The position numbers and the translations under genes are program-made. A DNA stretch of 64,000 nucleotides from positions 80,464 through 144,463 of the forward strand of contig JAFGDS010000090.1 in assembly GCA_016931995.1 (NCBI GenBank), read 5' to 3'. Below are positions 24,284 through 32,429 of the stretch, one piece after another. Positions within the stretch are counted from its first letter, which is position 1. Each line of letters begins with the position of its first letter. This stretch comes from Pirellulales bacterium (lineage in GTDB: Bacteria; Planctomycetota; Planctomycetia; Pirellulales; Thermoguttaceae). The notes under the pieces were generated by a model. It was not told the DNA's origin. It saw only the letters and a list, made by a program, of their open reading frames with translations, and searched no databases.

Positions 24284-26068
24284 CTACCTTTCCTCCCGCA
24301 CGCTGAATTCGAGCTTCCAGCGGCGGTCGGTTTGGGTGCTCGCGCACCAGAGCTCGAACACGCCCAGCTCGGTGATCCGCGAGAGAAACCGCACCGGTAC
24401 GTAGGGCTCGTCGATCGACTCGTCCGCCGGCAGGGTCATTTCCAGAGGATCCGTTTCGGCGATCTCGTCGTCGCGCCACGCGGCCAGCACGTCGCCGGGC
24501 CGGTCCTGCTTGCGGACCGAGGAGCTGAAGAACCGAAATTTCGCCGGCTCGCCCACCACCAGGCCCACCTCGCTCGAGGGCACTTCCGTCTCGGTGCCTT
24601 CCTCCATTCCAATCGGCACGACGCAATGCGCCCGAAGCGGCCGCGGGGCGCCGGGCACGGCGGGACCCGACGTCTCGATCCCGACGTAGTACGCCCTGGC
24701 CGTCCCGCCGCGGATCCGCATCCCGCCCGATTGCTTAATCCAGCCGTAGCACGCCGCCCCCAGCGCCACGGCACGATCCAGATCCGGCTGCGTCTCGAGC
24801 GGCCTCGGGGCGGCCTGCGGAAACCACTCGCCGAGCACTTCCAGAAGCCGCTCGCGCAGCCGCTGGGCTTTGAACGCGCCGCCGTTGAAGAGGACCCAAT
24901 TGGGCCGGGCCGGCTCGCCCGGCGCGGCGCCGTGGCGGCTTAAGAACGCGGCCAAGTGGCGCGTCACGGCCGTGTCCGCCTCGAAGGGCAGTCCGATTTC
25001 CCGAAAACCGGACGCCCGGCCCCGCGCGGGCCGATCGCCCAGGGCGCACCGCGGAAAGAATCCTTCAACCAGCAGCTCGGCCACGGGGCCGCGCTCGACG
25101 TCAACGGACACCGTGCCGCCGATCAGCTTGCTGCCGCGGCCCAGCACGGCGACGGGGTGCGTCTCGGGCCCGTCGGGCGCGAGAAGCGACTCCTTGGCGT
25201 TGCGGCAGGCGTGCCACAGGGCAACCGACTGCCACGGATCGAGCCGCGTGCCGGCCTCGGCGAACCGCCCGGCCACGTGATGCGCCAGTGCCAGGTCCAT
25301 GTTGTCTCCGCCGACCAAGAGATGGTCGCCCACGGCGCGGCGCACCAGAACCAGCTCCCCGTGCTCTTCGGCCACGGCCAGGAGTGTAAGATCCGTGGTG
25401 CCTCCGCCCACGTCGCAAACCAGGAGCACGTCGCCCAGCGCGAGCTTGCGTCGCCAGGCGTCGCCCATTGACGCCAGCCAGGCGTAGACGGCCGCCTGGG
25501 GTTCTTCGATCAGGACCATGTCGTCCGGCAGCCCGGCGGCCAGCGCGGCCTCGCGGGTGAGTTCGCGGGCGGCGGCGTCGAACGAGGCGGGCACGGTCAA
25601 GACGACCTTCCGCGCGGCAAGCAGGGCGTCGGGATGCGCCGCGTCCCACGAGGACGCCAGGTGCGAAAGAAAGTGCGTCGTCGCCTCGACGGGCGAGATC
25701 CGCTCGACGGAATCCGGCGCGCCCCAGGGCAGGATTGCCGCCCGACGATCCACCCGGCTGTGGCACAGCCACGACTTGGCCGCGCCGACGGTTCTCTCGG
25801 GCGCGTCGGCGGCCCGACGCCGGGCCAACTCGCCCACTGCGTATCGCCGGTCGGCGGCCCAGGGCAGATCGAGCGCCCCGCCCAACTCGTGCTTGCCGGC
25901 CAGATAGGCAAACGACGGCAGGGCGTCGCGCGACTCAACCGTGCCGGGGGCCACGAGTTGCGGAATCGCAACGCACTCGGGCCGCGCCGCGTCGCCCTCA
26001 AGCCGCGCGCAAGCCAACACGCTGTTGGTCGTGCCCAAGTCGATTCCGATGACGAATTGCGCGTCCAT
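24284..26068 (-). CDS. Hsp70-family chaperone-like protein lacking the helical lid
   Basis: A 594-residue Hsp70/DnaK-like ATPase. Actin-fold motifs are present: phosphate 1 GIDLGTTNSVLACA, connect 1 IEEPQAAVYAWL, phosphate 2 VCDVGGGTTDLTLL, and adenosine NGGAFKAQRLRERL. After about residue 420 there is a beta-rich substrate domain ending WKLEFSVREER, but no alpha-helical lid or EEVD-like tail, and many insertions relative to DnaK. So it is a specialised paralogue rather than the general DnaK. It is downstream of a DUF2760 gene in the same direction, a pairing seen elsewhere, and of an HExxH protein. Confidence 0.85.
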   Translation of the reverse strand: MDAQFVIGIDLGTTNSVLACARLEGDAARPECVAIPQLVAPGTVESRDALPSFAYLAGKHELGGALDLPWAADRRYAVGELARRRAADAPERTVGAAKSWLCHSRVDRRAAILPWGAPDSVERISPVEATTHFLSHLASSWDAAHPDALLAARKVVLTVPASFDAAARELTREAALAAGLPDDMVLIEEPQAAVYAWLASMGDAWRRKLALGDVLLVCDVGGGTTDLTLLAVAEEHGELVLVRRAVGDHLLVGGDNMDLALAHHVAGRFAEAGTRLDPWQSVALWHACRNAKESLLAPDGPETHPVAVLGRGSKLIGGTVSVDVERGPVAELLVEGFFPRCALGDRPARGRASGFREIGLPFEADTAVTRHLAAFLSRHGAAPGEPARPNWVLFNGGAFKAQRLRERLLEVLGEWFPQAAPRPLETQPDLDRAVALGAACYGWIKQSGGMRIRGGTARAYYVGIETSGPAVPGAPRPLRAHCVVPIGMEEGTETEVPSSEVGLVVGEPAKFRFFSSSVRKQDRPGDVLAAWRDDEIAETDPLEMTLPADESIDEPYVPVRFLSRITELGVFELWCASTQTDRRWKLEFSVREER

Positions 26069-26140
26069 GGTTGCCGACGTTCCTTGTTGCGAAGCCGCAA
26101 GCGGCTCATTGGCCGTGCGGCAACAATTTGTTGGAGGCCA

Positions 26141-26169
26141 CCCTAGCCCTCGCCCGGAGGGAGAGGGGA
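26141..26169. repeat. Family D palindrome, copy 3, forming the 3' end of the DUF2760 gene
   Basis: CCCTAGCCCTCGCCCGGAGGGAGAGGGGA, a copy of the CTCTCCC/GGGAGAGG repeat. The DUF2760 stop codon (TAG on the minus strand, 26145-26143) and its last codons (PSPLPPGEG) lie inside it. Confidence 0.75.
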
Positions 26170-26709
26170 CGGCACGATTTCAACCTCGGCCGGGGCGACA
26201 ACGTCGGCGGCGGCGGGCGTGCCCGACCAAGTGGGCAGCTCACACCGGGTCGCCTTCCATCCATGATGGACGACCGTGCCGCGCAGCGGCGGCTCGCCCG
26301 ACACCTGCCCGGTCAGGCGGTAACACCCCGGGTCGAAGCCCGTCGGAATCTCCACGGACGCTCCTTCCGCCTCGGCCACGAGCGGCGTCAGAGCGAACAT
26401 GCGGTCGATTACCTTGGCACAATGGCGATGCACGTCGCGGGCCGCGGCGCCGATCTGGGCGTCGCCGTAGCCTTCGAGCGATTCCTGGACAAAGTCGACG
26501 AAGCGGGCCTCCCGCTGCAATGCCGCGAGAAACACGATCGCCTCACTGGCGCGCCGCTGGCCGGGCGGCTTCGGGACTGCCGGCGCGGGCTTGGCCGATT
26601 CAACGGGAGGGCCCGTCGCGCCGCCGGCCAGCAGACGTTCCGCCCGCCGGGCAAACTCGCCGTCCAACAGGGCGCGGAAGAACGCGCGAATCGCCGTCCA
26701 CAATCGCAT
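26143..26709 (-). CDS. DUF2760 domain-containing protein
   Basis: A 188-residue protein of the uncharacterised DUF2760 family. A short N-terminal amphipathic or hydrophobic part (MRLWTAIRAFFRALLDGEFA) is followed by a Pro-rich linker, then the conserved domain from about residue 50 (ASEAIVFLAALQREARFVDF, LEGYGDAQIGAAARDVHR), then VEIPTGFDPGCYRLTGQVSG and GTVVHHGWKA. The last nine residues are encoded by repeat family D. It is known to sit next to Hsp70-family genes in other bacteria, as here. It may be a co-chaperone of the lid-less Hsp70; that is inference from context. Confidence 0.8.
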   Translation of the reverse strand: MRLWTAIRAFFRALLDGEFARRAERLLAGGATGPPVESAKPAPAVPKPPGQRRASEAIVFLAALQREARFVDFVQESLEGYGDAQIGAAARDVHRHCAKVIDRMFALTPLVAEAEGASVEIPTGFDPGCYRLTGQVSGEPPLRGTVVHHGWKATRCELPTWSGTPAAADVVAPAEVEIVPSPLPPGEG

Positions 26710-26754
26710 ATCGCACCTCGATATCAGTCGCGCCACGTTGCGTGTGGCGTCCGG

Positions 26755-26834
26755 GGCGCCATGCCCACGCTTGTCGTGGGCATGTTGTGTAGGCGAAATA
26801 CGCCGCATGGCCACGCGAGCGTGGCCATGGCACC
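26755..26834. repeat. Family C palindromes, copy 2 and a related second hairpin
   Basis: CATGCCCACGCTTGTCGTGGGCATG (26760-26784), an AGGCGAAATACGCC spacer, then CATGGCCACGCGAGCGTGGCCATGG (26806-26830). The first is a near match to copy 1; the second has a similar design with different bases. Located upstream of the DUF2760 gene. Confidence 0.8.
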
Positions 26835-26889
26835 CATAAGGTTAATGGGAATCCACGGCGTTCATTACAGCAGACCCGAACAAACCCCG

Positions 26890-27510
26890 TCAACCCGTTG
26901 CGCGAGGGGATGCGTCCAGCGGGAAGAGCTTGGGCGTGGGAATCTTCCGGCCAAAGATCGGGCCGTGCAGCCGGCGGATCGAGTGGAAATCGAGCCGGAG
27001 GAAGGCGTAAAGCGCCTCCGGGGGGGCCAGCGCGAGCCACTCCCGGGCGAGTCGCCGGGCCACCGCGTCGTGGTCGCCGGCGGGGCCATGGGCGAAAAAT
27101 CGCCCTCCGTGGCGGCGGATGTCCCCGTTGAACTTGGGGTTGATGTGCCAAAGCTCGTGCGTGATCGTGGCCAGCTTCTCGTCGAACGTGCGCTCGAGAA
27201 ACCGCGGGAGGTAGAAACCGAGGATGTAGAGCATCTCGCGGCCGGACTCGTCCACGAGGCGCTGCGAGGCCCAGCGCTGGCCGCCGCGGAGCACGTATTC
27301 CCGCCCACCGGAAAAACGCATCGGCGTGAGTGTGGCAAACAGACCGTGTTCCGTGGCGCGCCGGGTTTGGCAAAAGCTGATCGCGACGCGCGACATATCC
27401 ACGTAGCGCAGCGCCGCCACGCGATCGGTCACGTCCTCGCAGAGGCGCCGCATGTGGAGGGTGAAATCGAAGCCCGCCGGCGGCGTCGATGGTTGCCGGG
27501 ATCGTGCCAT
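26890..27510 (-). CDS. HExxH-containing putative metallopeptidase-like protein
   Basis: A 206-residue protein with HELWH (His118-Glu119-His122), the zincin zinc-binding and catalytic motif, in the context ATITHELWHINPKFNGD; His134 or His141 further on could give the third ligand. Upstream are a Cys/Arg-containing region and YVLRGGQRWASQRL. It resembles small putative phage-type or SprT-like metallopeptidases in motif layout, but I cannot assign a family. There is no signal peptide. AAGGAGG lies about 12 nt before the ATG. It is the first gene of the HExxH-DUF2760-Hsp70 direction, 180 nt upstream of DUF2760. Confidence 0.65.
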   Translation of the reverse strand: MARSRQPSTPPAGFDFTLHMRRLCEDVTDRVAALRYVDMSRVAISFCQTRRATEHGLFATLTPMRFSGGREYVLRGGQRWASQRLVDESGREMLYILGFYLPRFLERTFDEKLATITHELWHINPKFNGDIRRHGGRFFAHGPAGDHDAVARRLAREWLALAPPEALYAFLRLDFHSIRRLHGPIFGRKIPTPKLFPLDASPRATG

Positions 27511-27817
27511 CCGTGCATCGAGCCTCCTTCGGGACCGTGGGGCTTGAGTGCCACTGGCTTTGCCAGTGCCCTGAGAACGTATTTGGAAATTGGGTGCCAC
27601 TGCTGGCTTGTCCAGCAGTGCCGGCGAATCCTGGAGGAGAAAATCGCGGATTCCGGGGGTGCCACTGCTGGACAAGCCAGCAGTGGCGCCCCCGTGGCGG
27701 CCGAAACGCATTTCCAAACACGCTCCGAGAGACAGGGAACGTCGCCCTGGCGGAGCCAGGGGCACAACACGCGCAGCGCCCACGCCTCACTCCAGGTCAA
27801 CCACTGCACCAGCGCGG
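27511..27817. other. Gap after rplQ filled with family B palindromes
   Basis: A 307-nt stretch between the rplQ stop and the HExxH gene start. It contains three family B palindromes (27548-27686) and nothing that looks like a gene. It may separate alpha-operon transcription from the downstream genes. Confidence 0.6.
27548..27686. repeat. Cluster of three family B palindromes
   Basis: GTGCCACTGGCTTTGCCAGTG (27548-27568), GTGCCACTGCTGGCTTGTCCAGCAGTG (from 27594), and its reverse-complement partner CCACTGCTGGACAAGCCAGCAGTGGC (27659-27687). The second and third are inverted relative to each other, making a larger nested inverted repeat of about 90 nt. Confidence 0.85.
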
Positions 27818-28405
27818 CTACTCGGCCGCGGCGGGTTCGGGCGCGTCTTCGAAGGCGGGCTTGGGGGCGGCGCGGCGTTTGCGGTCGTTGCGGCCGACGA
27901 ATTCGAGGATGGCCCGCTGGCCCGCATCGCCGAGCCGCGGCTGAGCCAACTGCAAGATCCGGGTGTACCCGCCGGGACGGTCGACGAACCGCGGGGCGAT
28001 TTCCTCGAAAAGGACCCGCACGGCCTGCTTGTCGCCCAGCAGACGGATGGCTCGGCGACGGGCCGCCACGACCGGGGCAACCGCCTGGTTCCACTGCTGC
28101 CAGTCCTCGCTCTGGCGCCACGCCCGCCACGCTTCGGTATGACGCTCGGCCGAGGTCTCCAGCGCGTCGGCTGCTTCTTTATGGGTCATGGCGCGGCAGG
28201 CGAGCGAGACGCAATGCTCGACCAGGGGGCGAACCTCCTTGGCCTTTTGCAGGGTGGTGATAATCCGTCCCTTGACGGCCGGCGCGTTGGGCTCGTCCTC
28301 GGCGTCGCGCTCGGTCAGGATCAGCGCGCTGGCCAAGTTGCGCAACAGCGCCCGCTGGTGTTTCGGGTTCCGGCCGAACTTGCGGCCCTTGTTTCGGTGA
28401 CGCAT
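27818..28405 (-). CDS. rplQ: 50S ribosomal protein L17 (extended)
   Basis: L17 of the large subunit, 195 residues against about 120-130 in most bacteria. The N-terminal MRHRNKGRKFGRN, LLRNLASALI and TTLQKAKEVRPLVEH are canonical. An insertion of about 40 residues (roughly 75-117, Glu/Trp/Gln-rich, SERHTEAWRAWRQSEDWQQW) precedes the canonical LLGDKQAVRVLFEEIAPRF and GGYTRILQL segments. A Pro/Ala/Glu-rich tail follows. Last gene of the alpha-type operon. Confidence 0.95.
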   Translation of the reverse strand: MRHRNKGRKFGRNPKHQRALLRNLASALILTERDAEDEPNAPAVKGRIITTLQKAKEVRPLVEHCVSLACRAMTHKEAADALETSAERHTEAWRAWRQSEDWQQWNQAVAPVVAARRRAIRLLGDKQAVRVLFEEIAPRFVDRPGGYTRILQLAQPRLGDAGQRAILEFVGRNDRKRRAAPKPAFEDAPEPAAAE

Positions 28406-28461
28406 CGCTTGGGTGTCTCGAAAGTGGGAGTTGTTTTTTGGACGAAATCGCGGCGGTTGGT

Positions 28462-29460
28462 TCAGAGCAGCCGCGACATCGCCGAGGGAAGTCGCATCCC
28501 CAGGTGCAGCCCGATCGAGGCCAACTTCTCCCGAATCTCCATGAGCGTGGTTTCGCCAAAGTTGCGGACCTCGAGAAGCTGGTCTTCCGAGTGGGTGACC
28601 AGGTCGCGAACAGTATGGATGTTTTCCGATTCGAGGCAGTTGCTCGCGCGGACGGAAAGATCCAACTCAGCCAGGGGCATGGCCAGCTTGGCTTCCGTGG
28701 CCGGATCGATCCCGGCCGGTCCCGCCGGGCGGGCTTCGGAAAAGATCCGCGGCCCCAACTCCTGGTACTGCACGAACGGGTTGAGGTGCTTGCGGAGGAT
28801 TTTAGCCGCCTCGACCAGGGCCAACTCGGGCGTGATCGACCCGTTGGTCCAGATCTCCATCGTGAGTTTGTCGTAGTTCGTCTTCTGGCCGACGCGGGTC
28901 TCCTCGACCTCGTAGCGGACGCGGACGACCGGGCTGAACGCGGCGTCCACCGGGATCGTTCCGATTTCCTGCGTGATGCCGGCGCTATCCGTCGCGGGAA
29001 CGTATCCCCGGCCGTTCTCGACCACCATCTCGACCAAAAACGGCACGTCGTCGGTCAGCGTCGCGATCACGTGGTCCTTGTTGATCACGTCCACCACGCC
29101 GTCGGTGACGACGTCGGCGCCGGTGACCGCGCCGCGGGCGCTCTTGTCGATCCGGACCACGCGGGTTTGCTCCGAATGGTTCTGAACGACCAGCGCCTTG
29201 ATGTTCAGGATGATGTCCGTGACGTCCTCGACCACGCCGGGGACCGTCGTGAACTCGTGCTGCGCCCCGTGCAGCCGGACCTGGGTCACGGCGCTGCCTT
29301 CCAGGCTGGAGAGCATGACCCGGCGCAGGCTGTTGCCGACCGTCGCGCCGAACCCGCGTTCGAACGGCTCCGCGACGAACTTGCCATAGGTGCTCGTCAA
29401 GGTGGATCCGTCACACGTCACCTGGCTGGGCAGTTCAAGTCCGCGCCATCGAATTCGCAT
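28462..29460 (-). CDS. rpoA: DNA-directed RNA polymerase subunit alpha
   Basis: A 332-residue alpha subunit that nucleates RNAP assembly and contacts UP elements and activators. The NTD shows [19 protein letters not shown] and the loop [12 protein letters not shown]; the CTD shows [19 protein letters not shown] and [13 protein letters not shown]. The start at 29460 has GGAGGA 6 nt upstream; an ATG 6 codons earlier is less favoured. It lies between rpsD and rplQ, the standard order. Confidence 0.97.
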   Translation of the reverse strand: MRIRWRGLELPSQVTCDGSTLTSTYGKFVAEPFERGFGATVGNSLRRVMLSSLEGSAVTQVRLHGAQHEFTTVPGVVEDVTDIILNIKALVVQNHSEQTRVVRIDKSARGAVTGADVVTDGVVDVINKDHVIATLTDDVPFLVEMVVENGRGYVPATDSAGITQEIGTIPVDAAFSPVVRVRYEVEETRVGQKTNYDKLTMEIWTNGSITPELALVEAAKILRKHLNPFVQYQELGPRIFSEARPAGPAGIDPATEAKLAMPLAELDLSVRASNCLESENIHTVRDLVTHSEDQLLEVRNFGETTLMEIREKLASIGLHLGMRLPSAMSRLL

Positions 29461-29493
29461 GGGATTCCTCCGGTCCAAAACGGCCTTGCCCGA

Positions 29494-30120
29494 CTACTTC
29501 GAGCAGAGTTCCACAATCAACTGGGCCTGAACGGGGATCGACACGTCTTGAGCCTCGGGAAGCCGCAGCACGTGGCCCTCCGGCTTGTCTCCCTCGACCA
29601 GGGCGAGGAAGTCGGGCACGTCGCGATGGTGTTCGGCCAGGTTGTTCTTGACTTGTTCGAGGCTCTTGGGCCGATTCTTCACGCGGATGACGTCGCCGGG
29701 CCGAGTCAGATAGCTGGGGATGTCCACGCGGCGCCCGTTGACCGTGATGTGTCCATGGCAGACGATTTGCCGCGCCTCCGCCCGCGACTGGCCGAACCCA
29801 AGCCGGTGGACCACGTTGTCCAGACGGCGTTCCAGCAGGCTCATGAACACCTCGCCCGTGTTCCCCTTGGTCCGCTCGGCCAGACGGAAGTACTTGCGGA
29901 ATTGCGCTTCGAGCACGCCGTAGTACCGCTTCACCTTTTGCTTCTCGCGCAGGTGCACGGCGTAATCCGTCATCTTGCCGCGGCGGAAGGTCTGAGAACC
30001 AGGCGGGTTCTCGCGGCGCTCCGCGGCGCATTTGGGCGAATCGCACCGCGCCCCCTTGAGGAACAGCTTCGTTCCCTCGCGGCGGCACAAGCGGCAACTA
30101 GGTCCAAGGTTTCGGGCCAT
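29494..30120 (-). CDS. rpsD: 30S ribosomal protein S4
   Basis: A 208-residue primary 16S-binding protein. The N-terminal Cys cluster (CRLCRREG ... CDSPKCA) is the zinc-binding form of S4. The S4 RNA-binding motif is at about 98-160 (RLDNVVHRLGFGQSRAEARQ and ITVNGRRVDIPSY). In other bacteria S4 is the translational repressor of the alpha operon; whether that holds here cannot be read. Confidence 0.97.
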   Translation of the reverse strand: MARNLGPSCRLCRREGTKLFLKGARCDSPKCAAERRENPPGSQTFRRGKMTDYAVHLREKQKVKRYYGVLEAQFRKYFRLAERTKGNTGEVFMSLLERRLDNVVHRLGFGQSRAEARQIVCHGHITVNGRRVDIPSYLTRPGDVIRVKNRPKSLEQVKNNLAEHHRDVPDFLALVEGDKPEGHVLRLPEAQDVSIPVQAQLIVELCSK

Positions 30121-30185
30121 CCTCGTCTAAGCTCCAGGCAGAAACGTGAGCGTTGGAATCGCAATCGGCCGCGCCGGACCGGACG

Positions 30186-30575
30186 TCAGACGCGGCGGCG
30201 TTTTTTCGGCCGGCATCCGTTGTGCGGCAGGGGAGTCACGTCCTCGATCGACTTGATGGTCAAGCCCGCGGCCTGAAGCGCCGTAATCGCGCTTTCCCGG
30301 CCGCTTCCCGGACCCTTGACGCGAACGTCCACCTCTTTCATGCCGAATTTCACGGCCTTTTCGGCCGCCTGCTGCGCGGCCAACTGGCCGGCGAACGGCG
30401 TGCTCTTGCGGCTCCCCTTGAAACCGCTGGTGCCCGCGGTCGACCAGCAAAGGGCGTCCCCCTTCGTGTCGGTGATCGTGACCGTTGTATTGTTGAAGCT
30501 CGCCTTGATATGCGCGATCCCCACGGTCACGCTGCGACGAGCCTTGCGACGCTTTGACGGCTTGACTTTTCCCAC
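30186..30575 (-). CDS. rpsK: 30S ribosomal protein S11
   Basis: A 129-residue platform protein. It carries [40 protein letters not shown] and [11 protein letters not shown], and ends [14 protein letters not shown]. Its size and basic tail match the family. It lies between rpsM and rpsD, as expected. Confidence 0.97.
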   Translation of the reverse strand: MGKVKPSKRRKARRSVTVGIAHIKASFNNTTVTITDTKGDALCWSTAGTSGFKGSRKSTPFAGQLAAQQAAEKAVKFGMKEVDVRVKGPGSGRESAITALQAAGLTIKSIEDVTPLPHNGCRPKKRRRV

Positions 30576-30624
30576 CGCTTGGGTCTCTCCTGACGTGTGA
30601 CAAAGGTTCGGTCGATCGGCCGGA

Positions 30625-31008
30625 CTAACGGAGGTCCTTGACGCCCTTCTTGCCGGCGACGGTCTTCTTGGGACCCTTTCGGGTGCGGGCGTTGGTGCGG
30701 GTGCGTTGTCCGCGAACGGGCAGGCCCCGGCGGTGCCGCAAGCCTCGATAACAGCCGATGTCGCGAAGCCGCGCGATGTTCTGGCTCACCGCCCGGCGGA
30801 GCTGGCCCTCGACCGTGTAGTCCTTGTCCAACAGCGCGGCCAGCCGGACCAGCTCATCCTCGCGGAGCTCGCGCGCCCGCGCCTGGGGGTTCACGCCCCC
30901 GTCGTGGCACAGTTGACGCGCGGTCTTCGGCCCCACGCCGTACAGATACGTCAGGGCAACGACCGTGGGCTTGTCGTTCGGAATGTCAACACCCAATAGA
31001 CGCGGCAT
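30625..31008 (-). CDS. rpsM: 30S ribosomal protein S13
   Basis: A 127-residue head protein contacting the P-site tRNA and L5. The start [20 protein letters not shown] is the canonical N-terminus (31008), followed by [15 protein letters not shown] (helix-turn-helix) and [20 protein letters not shown]. An ATG 14 codons upstream is in frame but not conserved. Confidence 0.97.
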   Translation of the reverse strand: MPRLLGVDIPNDKPTVVALTYLYGVGPKTARQLCHDGGVNPQARARELREDELVRLAALLDKDYTVEGQLRRAVSQNIARLRDIGCYRGLRHRRGLPVRGQRTRTNARTRKGPKKTVAGKKGVKDLR

Positions 31009-31091
31009 TCTGTTTGCTCCCAAAAAGCCCGGTCCCGCCTGGAAGGCCACCCCAATCGCGCCACCAGCACGCCCCCGCGAAGCCGGGGGAT

Positions 31092-31205
31092 CTACCCCTG
31101 TCGTTGCTTATGGCGGGGATTGCTGCACACGACGAAAATGACGCCGCGGCGACGGACGATCTTGCAGTTTTCGCAGATGCGTTTAACGCTGGCACGGACT
31201 TTCAT
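31092..31205 (-). CDS. rpmJ: 50S ribosomal protein L36
   Basis: A 37-residue protein that would be missed by length cut-offs. [20 protein letters not shown] with Cys11, Cys14, Cys27 and His32 is the zinc-containing C+ form of L36. A good promoter lies 43-72 nt upstream, so rpmJ starts the rpmJ-rpsM-rpsK-rpsD-rpoA-rplQ unit. infA, usually just upstream, is absent. Confidence 0.95.
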   Translation of the reverse strand: MKVRASVKRICENCKIVRRRGVIFVVCSNPRHKQRQG

Positions 31206-31247
31206 GGCTTGGCCCGTTCCCGTTTGTCCAGAGTAGCAAAGCGTTTC

Positions 31248-31277
31248 AGTATAAGCCCAAATGAGGCGGTAGCTCAA
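31248..31277 (-). promoter_or_regulatory. Promoter for rpmJ-rpsMKD-rpoA-rplQ
   Basis: Minus strand TTGAGC (31277-31272), 18-nt spacer, TATACT (31253-31248). The transcript would start near 31241, about 35 nt before the rpmJ ATG. It separates an alpha-type operon from the spc-type genes. Confidence 0.6.
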
Positions 31278-31282
31278 GCCCC

Positions 31283-31302
31283 GGGGAGAATTTTTTCTCC
31301 CC
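31283..31302 (-). other. Hairpin after map
   Basis: GGGGAGAA-AAAA-TTCTCCCC on the minus strand, 76 nt downstream of the map stop and just upstream of the rpmJ promoter. It is a strong 8-bp stem, but no U-tract follows, so it is not a standard intrinsic terminator; it may still protect the 3' end of the spc transcript. Confidence 0.5.
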
Positions 31303-31377
31303 CCAAAGGCGTGCGACCGGCCGGCGCGCGGCAACCCTCCCCCCAGGATGAATGATCCGACCCTTTCCCCGATCCGC

Positions 31378-32160
31378 CTATCCTTGCCCGTCAGGCCCGG
31401 CTGTCAACACGGACGGACCCGATTCCGTGATCGCAATGGTGTGTTCGAAGTGGGCGCTGGGCTGGCCGTCCGCCGTCACCTGGGTCCACTGGTCCGGCGC
31501 CGTGCGGACCCGCTTCGTGCCCATATTCACCATGGGCTCGACCGCGATCACCAGGCCCGGAACCAGGCGGAATCCGCCCGTCCGCCGCAATTGGGGACTG
31601 GCGTAGTTCGGCACCTGCGGGTCTTCGTGCATTTGGCGACCGATCCCGTGGCCGACAAACGCCTCGACCACGGAGAACCCACGGCTCTTGACGTACTCCT
31701 CCATTTGGGTGGCAACCTCGCTCCAAAGCGAGCACTTGCCAATCTGTTCGATGGCCAAGTCCAGGACGCCGCGCGTGACGTCCAGGAGTCGCTGGACCTC
31801 GGGGTCCACCTTGCCGATTGGATAGGTCACCGCCGCGTCGCCGCACCAACCGGCTAGCCGGCATCCTGTGTCCAGGCTCAAAATGTCTCCCTCGCGGAGG
31901 ACCCGATTGCCGGGGATCCCATGGACGACCTCCTCGTTGACGGACGTGCAGGTGACCGCCGGAAACGGGACCGCGCCGGGGACGCCCTTGAAAAGGGCCT
32001 CCGCGCCCTGCTCCTCGAAAAACGTTTCGACCGCAGCGTCGATCTGGCCGGTGGTCACGCCGGGGGCAAGCATCGCGGCGGCCAATTGCTGGGCCTGCCA
32101 CACCAACTGGCCGGCCTTGCGCATGAGGCCGATTTCCCGGGCTGACCTGAGAACCTCCAC
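31378..32160 (-). CDS. map: Methionine aminopeptidase type I
   Basis: Removes the initiator Met from nascent proteins. The metal-binding residues of the pita-bread fold are visible: two Asp (LSLDTGCRL and CGDAAVTYP), His ([14 protein letters not shown]) and two Glu ([17 protein letters not shown]). The start is taken as GTG at 32160 (product 260 residues) because AAAAGGAG lies 10 nt upstream and the next residues ([16 protein letters not shown]) align with the family; ATG at 32223 would add 21 unconserved residues. It lies downstream of adk in the spc-type cluster. Confidence 0.93.
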   Translation of the reverse strand: MEVLRSAREIGLMRKAGQLVWQAQQLAAAMLAPGVTTGQIDAAVETFFEEQGAEALFKGVPGAVPFPAVTCTSVNEEVVHGIPGNRVLREGDILSLDTGCRLAGWCGDAAVTYPIGKVDPEVQRLLDVTRGVLDLAIEQIGKCSLWSEVATQMEEYVKSRGFSVVEAFVGHGIGRQMHEDPQVPNYASPQLRRTGGFRLVPGLVIAVEPMVNMGTKRVRTAPDQWTQVTADGQPSAHFEHTIAITESGPSVLTAGPDGQG

Positions 32161-32429
32161 GCCTTCGGTGCTCCTTTTCCCTCCCTCTCGCGGCGGCGAA
32201 CCAATTGTCTCACCCAACTCCATCCCGTTCTCGCGACCATCATCCCGAGCGAAGCGAAGGATCTCGTCGGCGAGTGAAAGAGATCCTTCGCTTTGCCCAG
32301 GATGACCGCACTGGCAAAGCCAGTGGCACTCGCGCTTTGCCCAGGATGACCGCGGTGGCGCTCACGCTTCGCTCCGGATGAAACGGCACGGGCAGAACCA
32401 GTAGTGGCAGGCACTTCAGGGTTACCCGT
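32161..32429. other. adk-map gap with composite repeat
   Basis: Family A copy 2 and family B copy 6 fill 32238-32350. The remaining bases carry the map Shine-Dalgarno (if the GTG start is right) and no gene. Confidence 0.5.
32238..32350. repeat. Composite repeat: family A copy 2 plus family B copy 6
   Basis: CATCCCGAGCGAAGCGAAGG ... CCTTCGCTTTGCCCAGGATGAC (32240-32306), then GCACTGGCAAAGCCAGTGGCAC (32308-32329), then a half repeat CTTTGCCCAGGATGAC (32335-32350). The B palindrome sits between two right-hand ends of A, as if inserted into it or joined by recombination. It lies within the spc-type operon, between adk and map. Confidence 0.8.

Noticed and set aside
31206..31377. Search for a hidden infA gene
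   Set aside because: No frame of suitable length or S1-type OB motif; interval too short.
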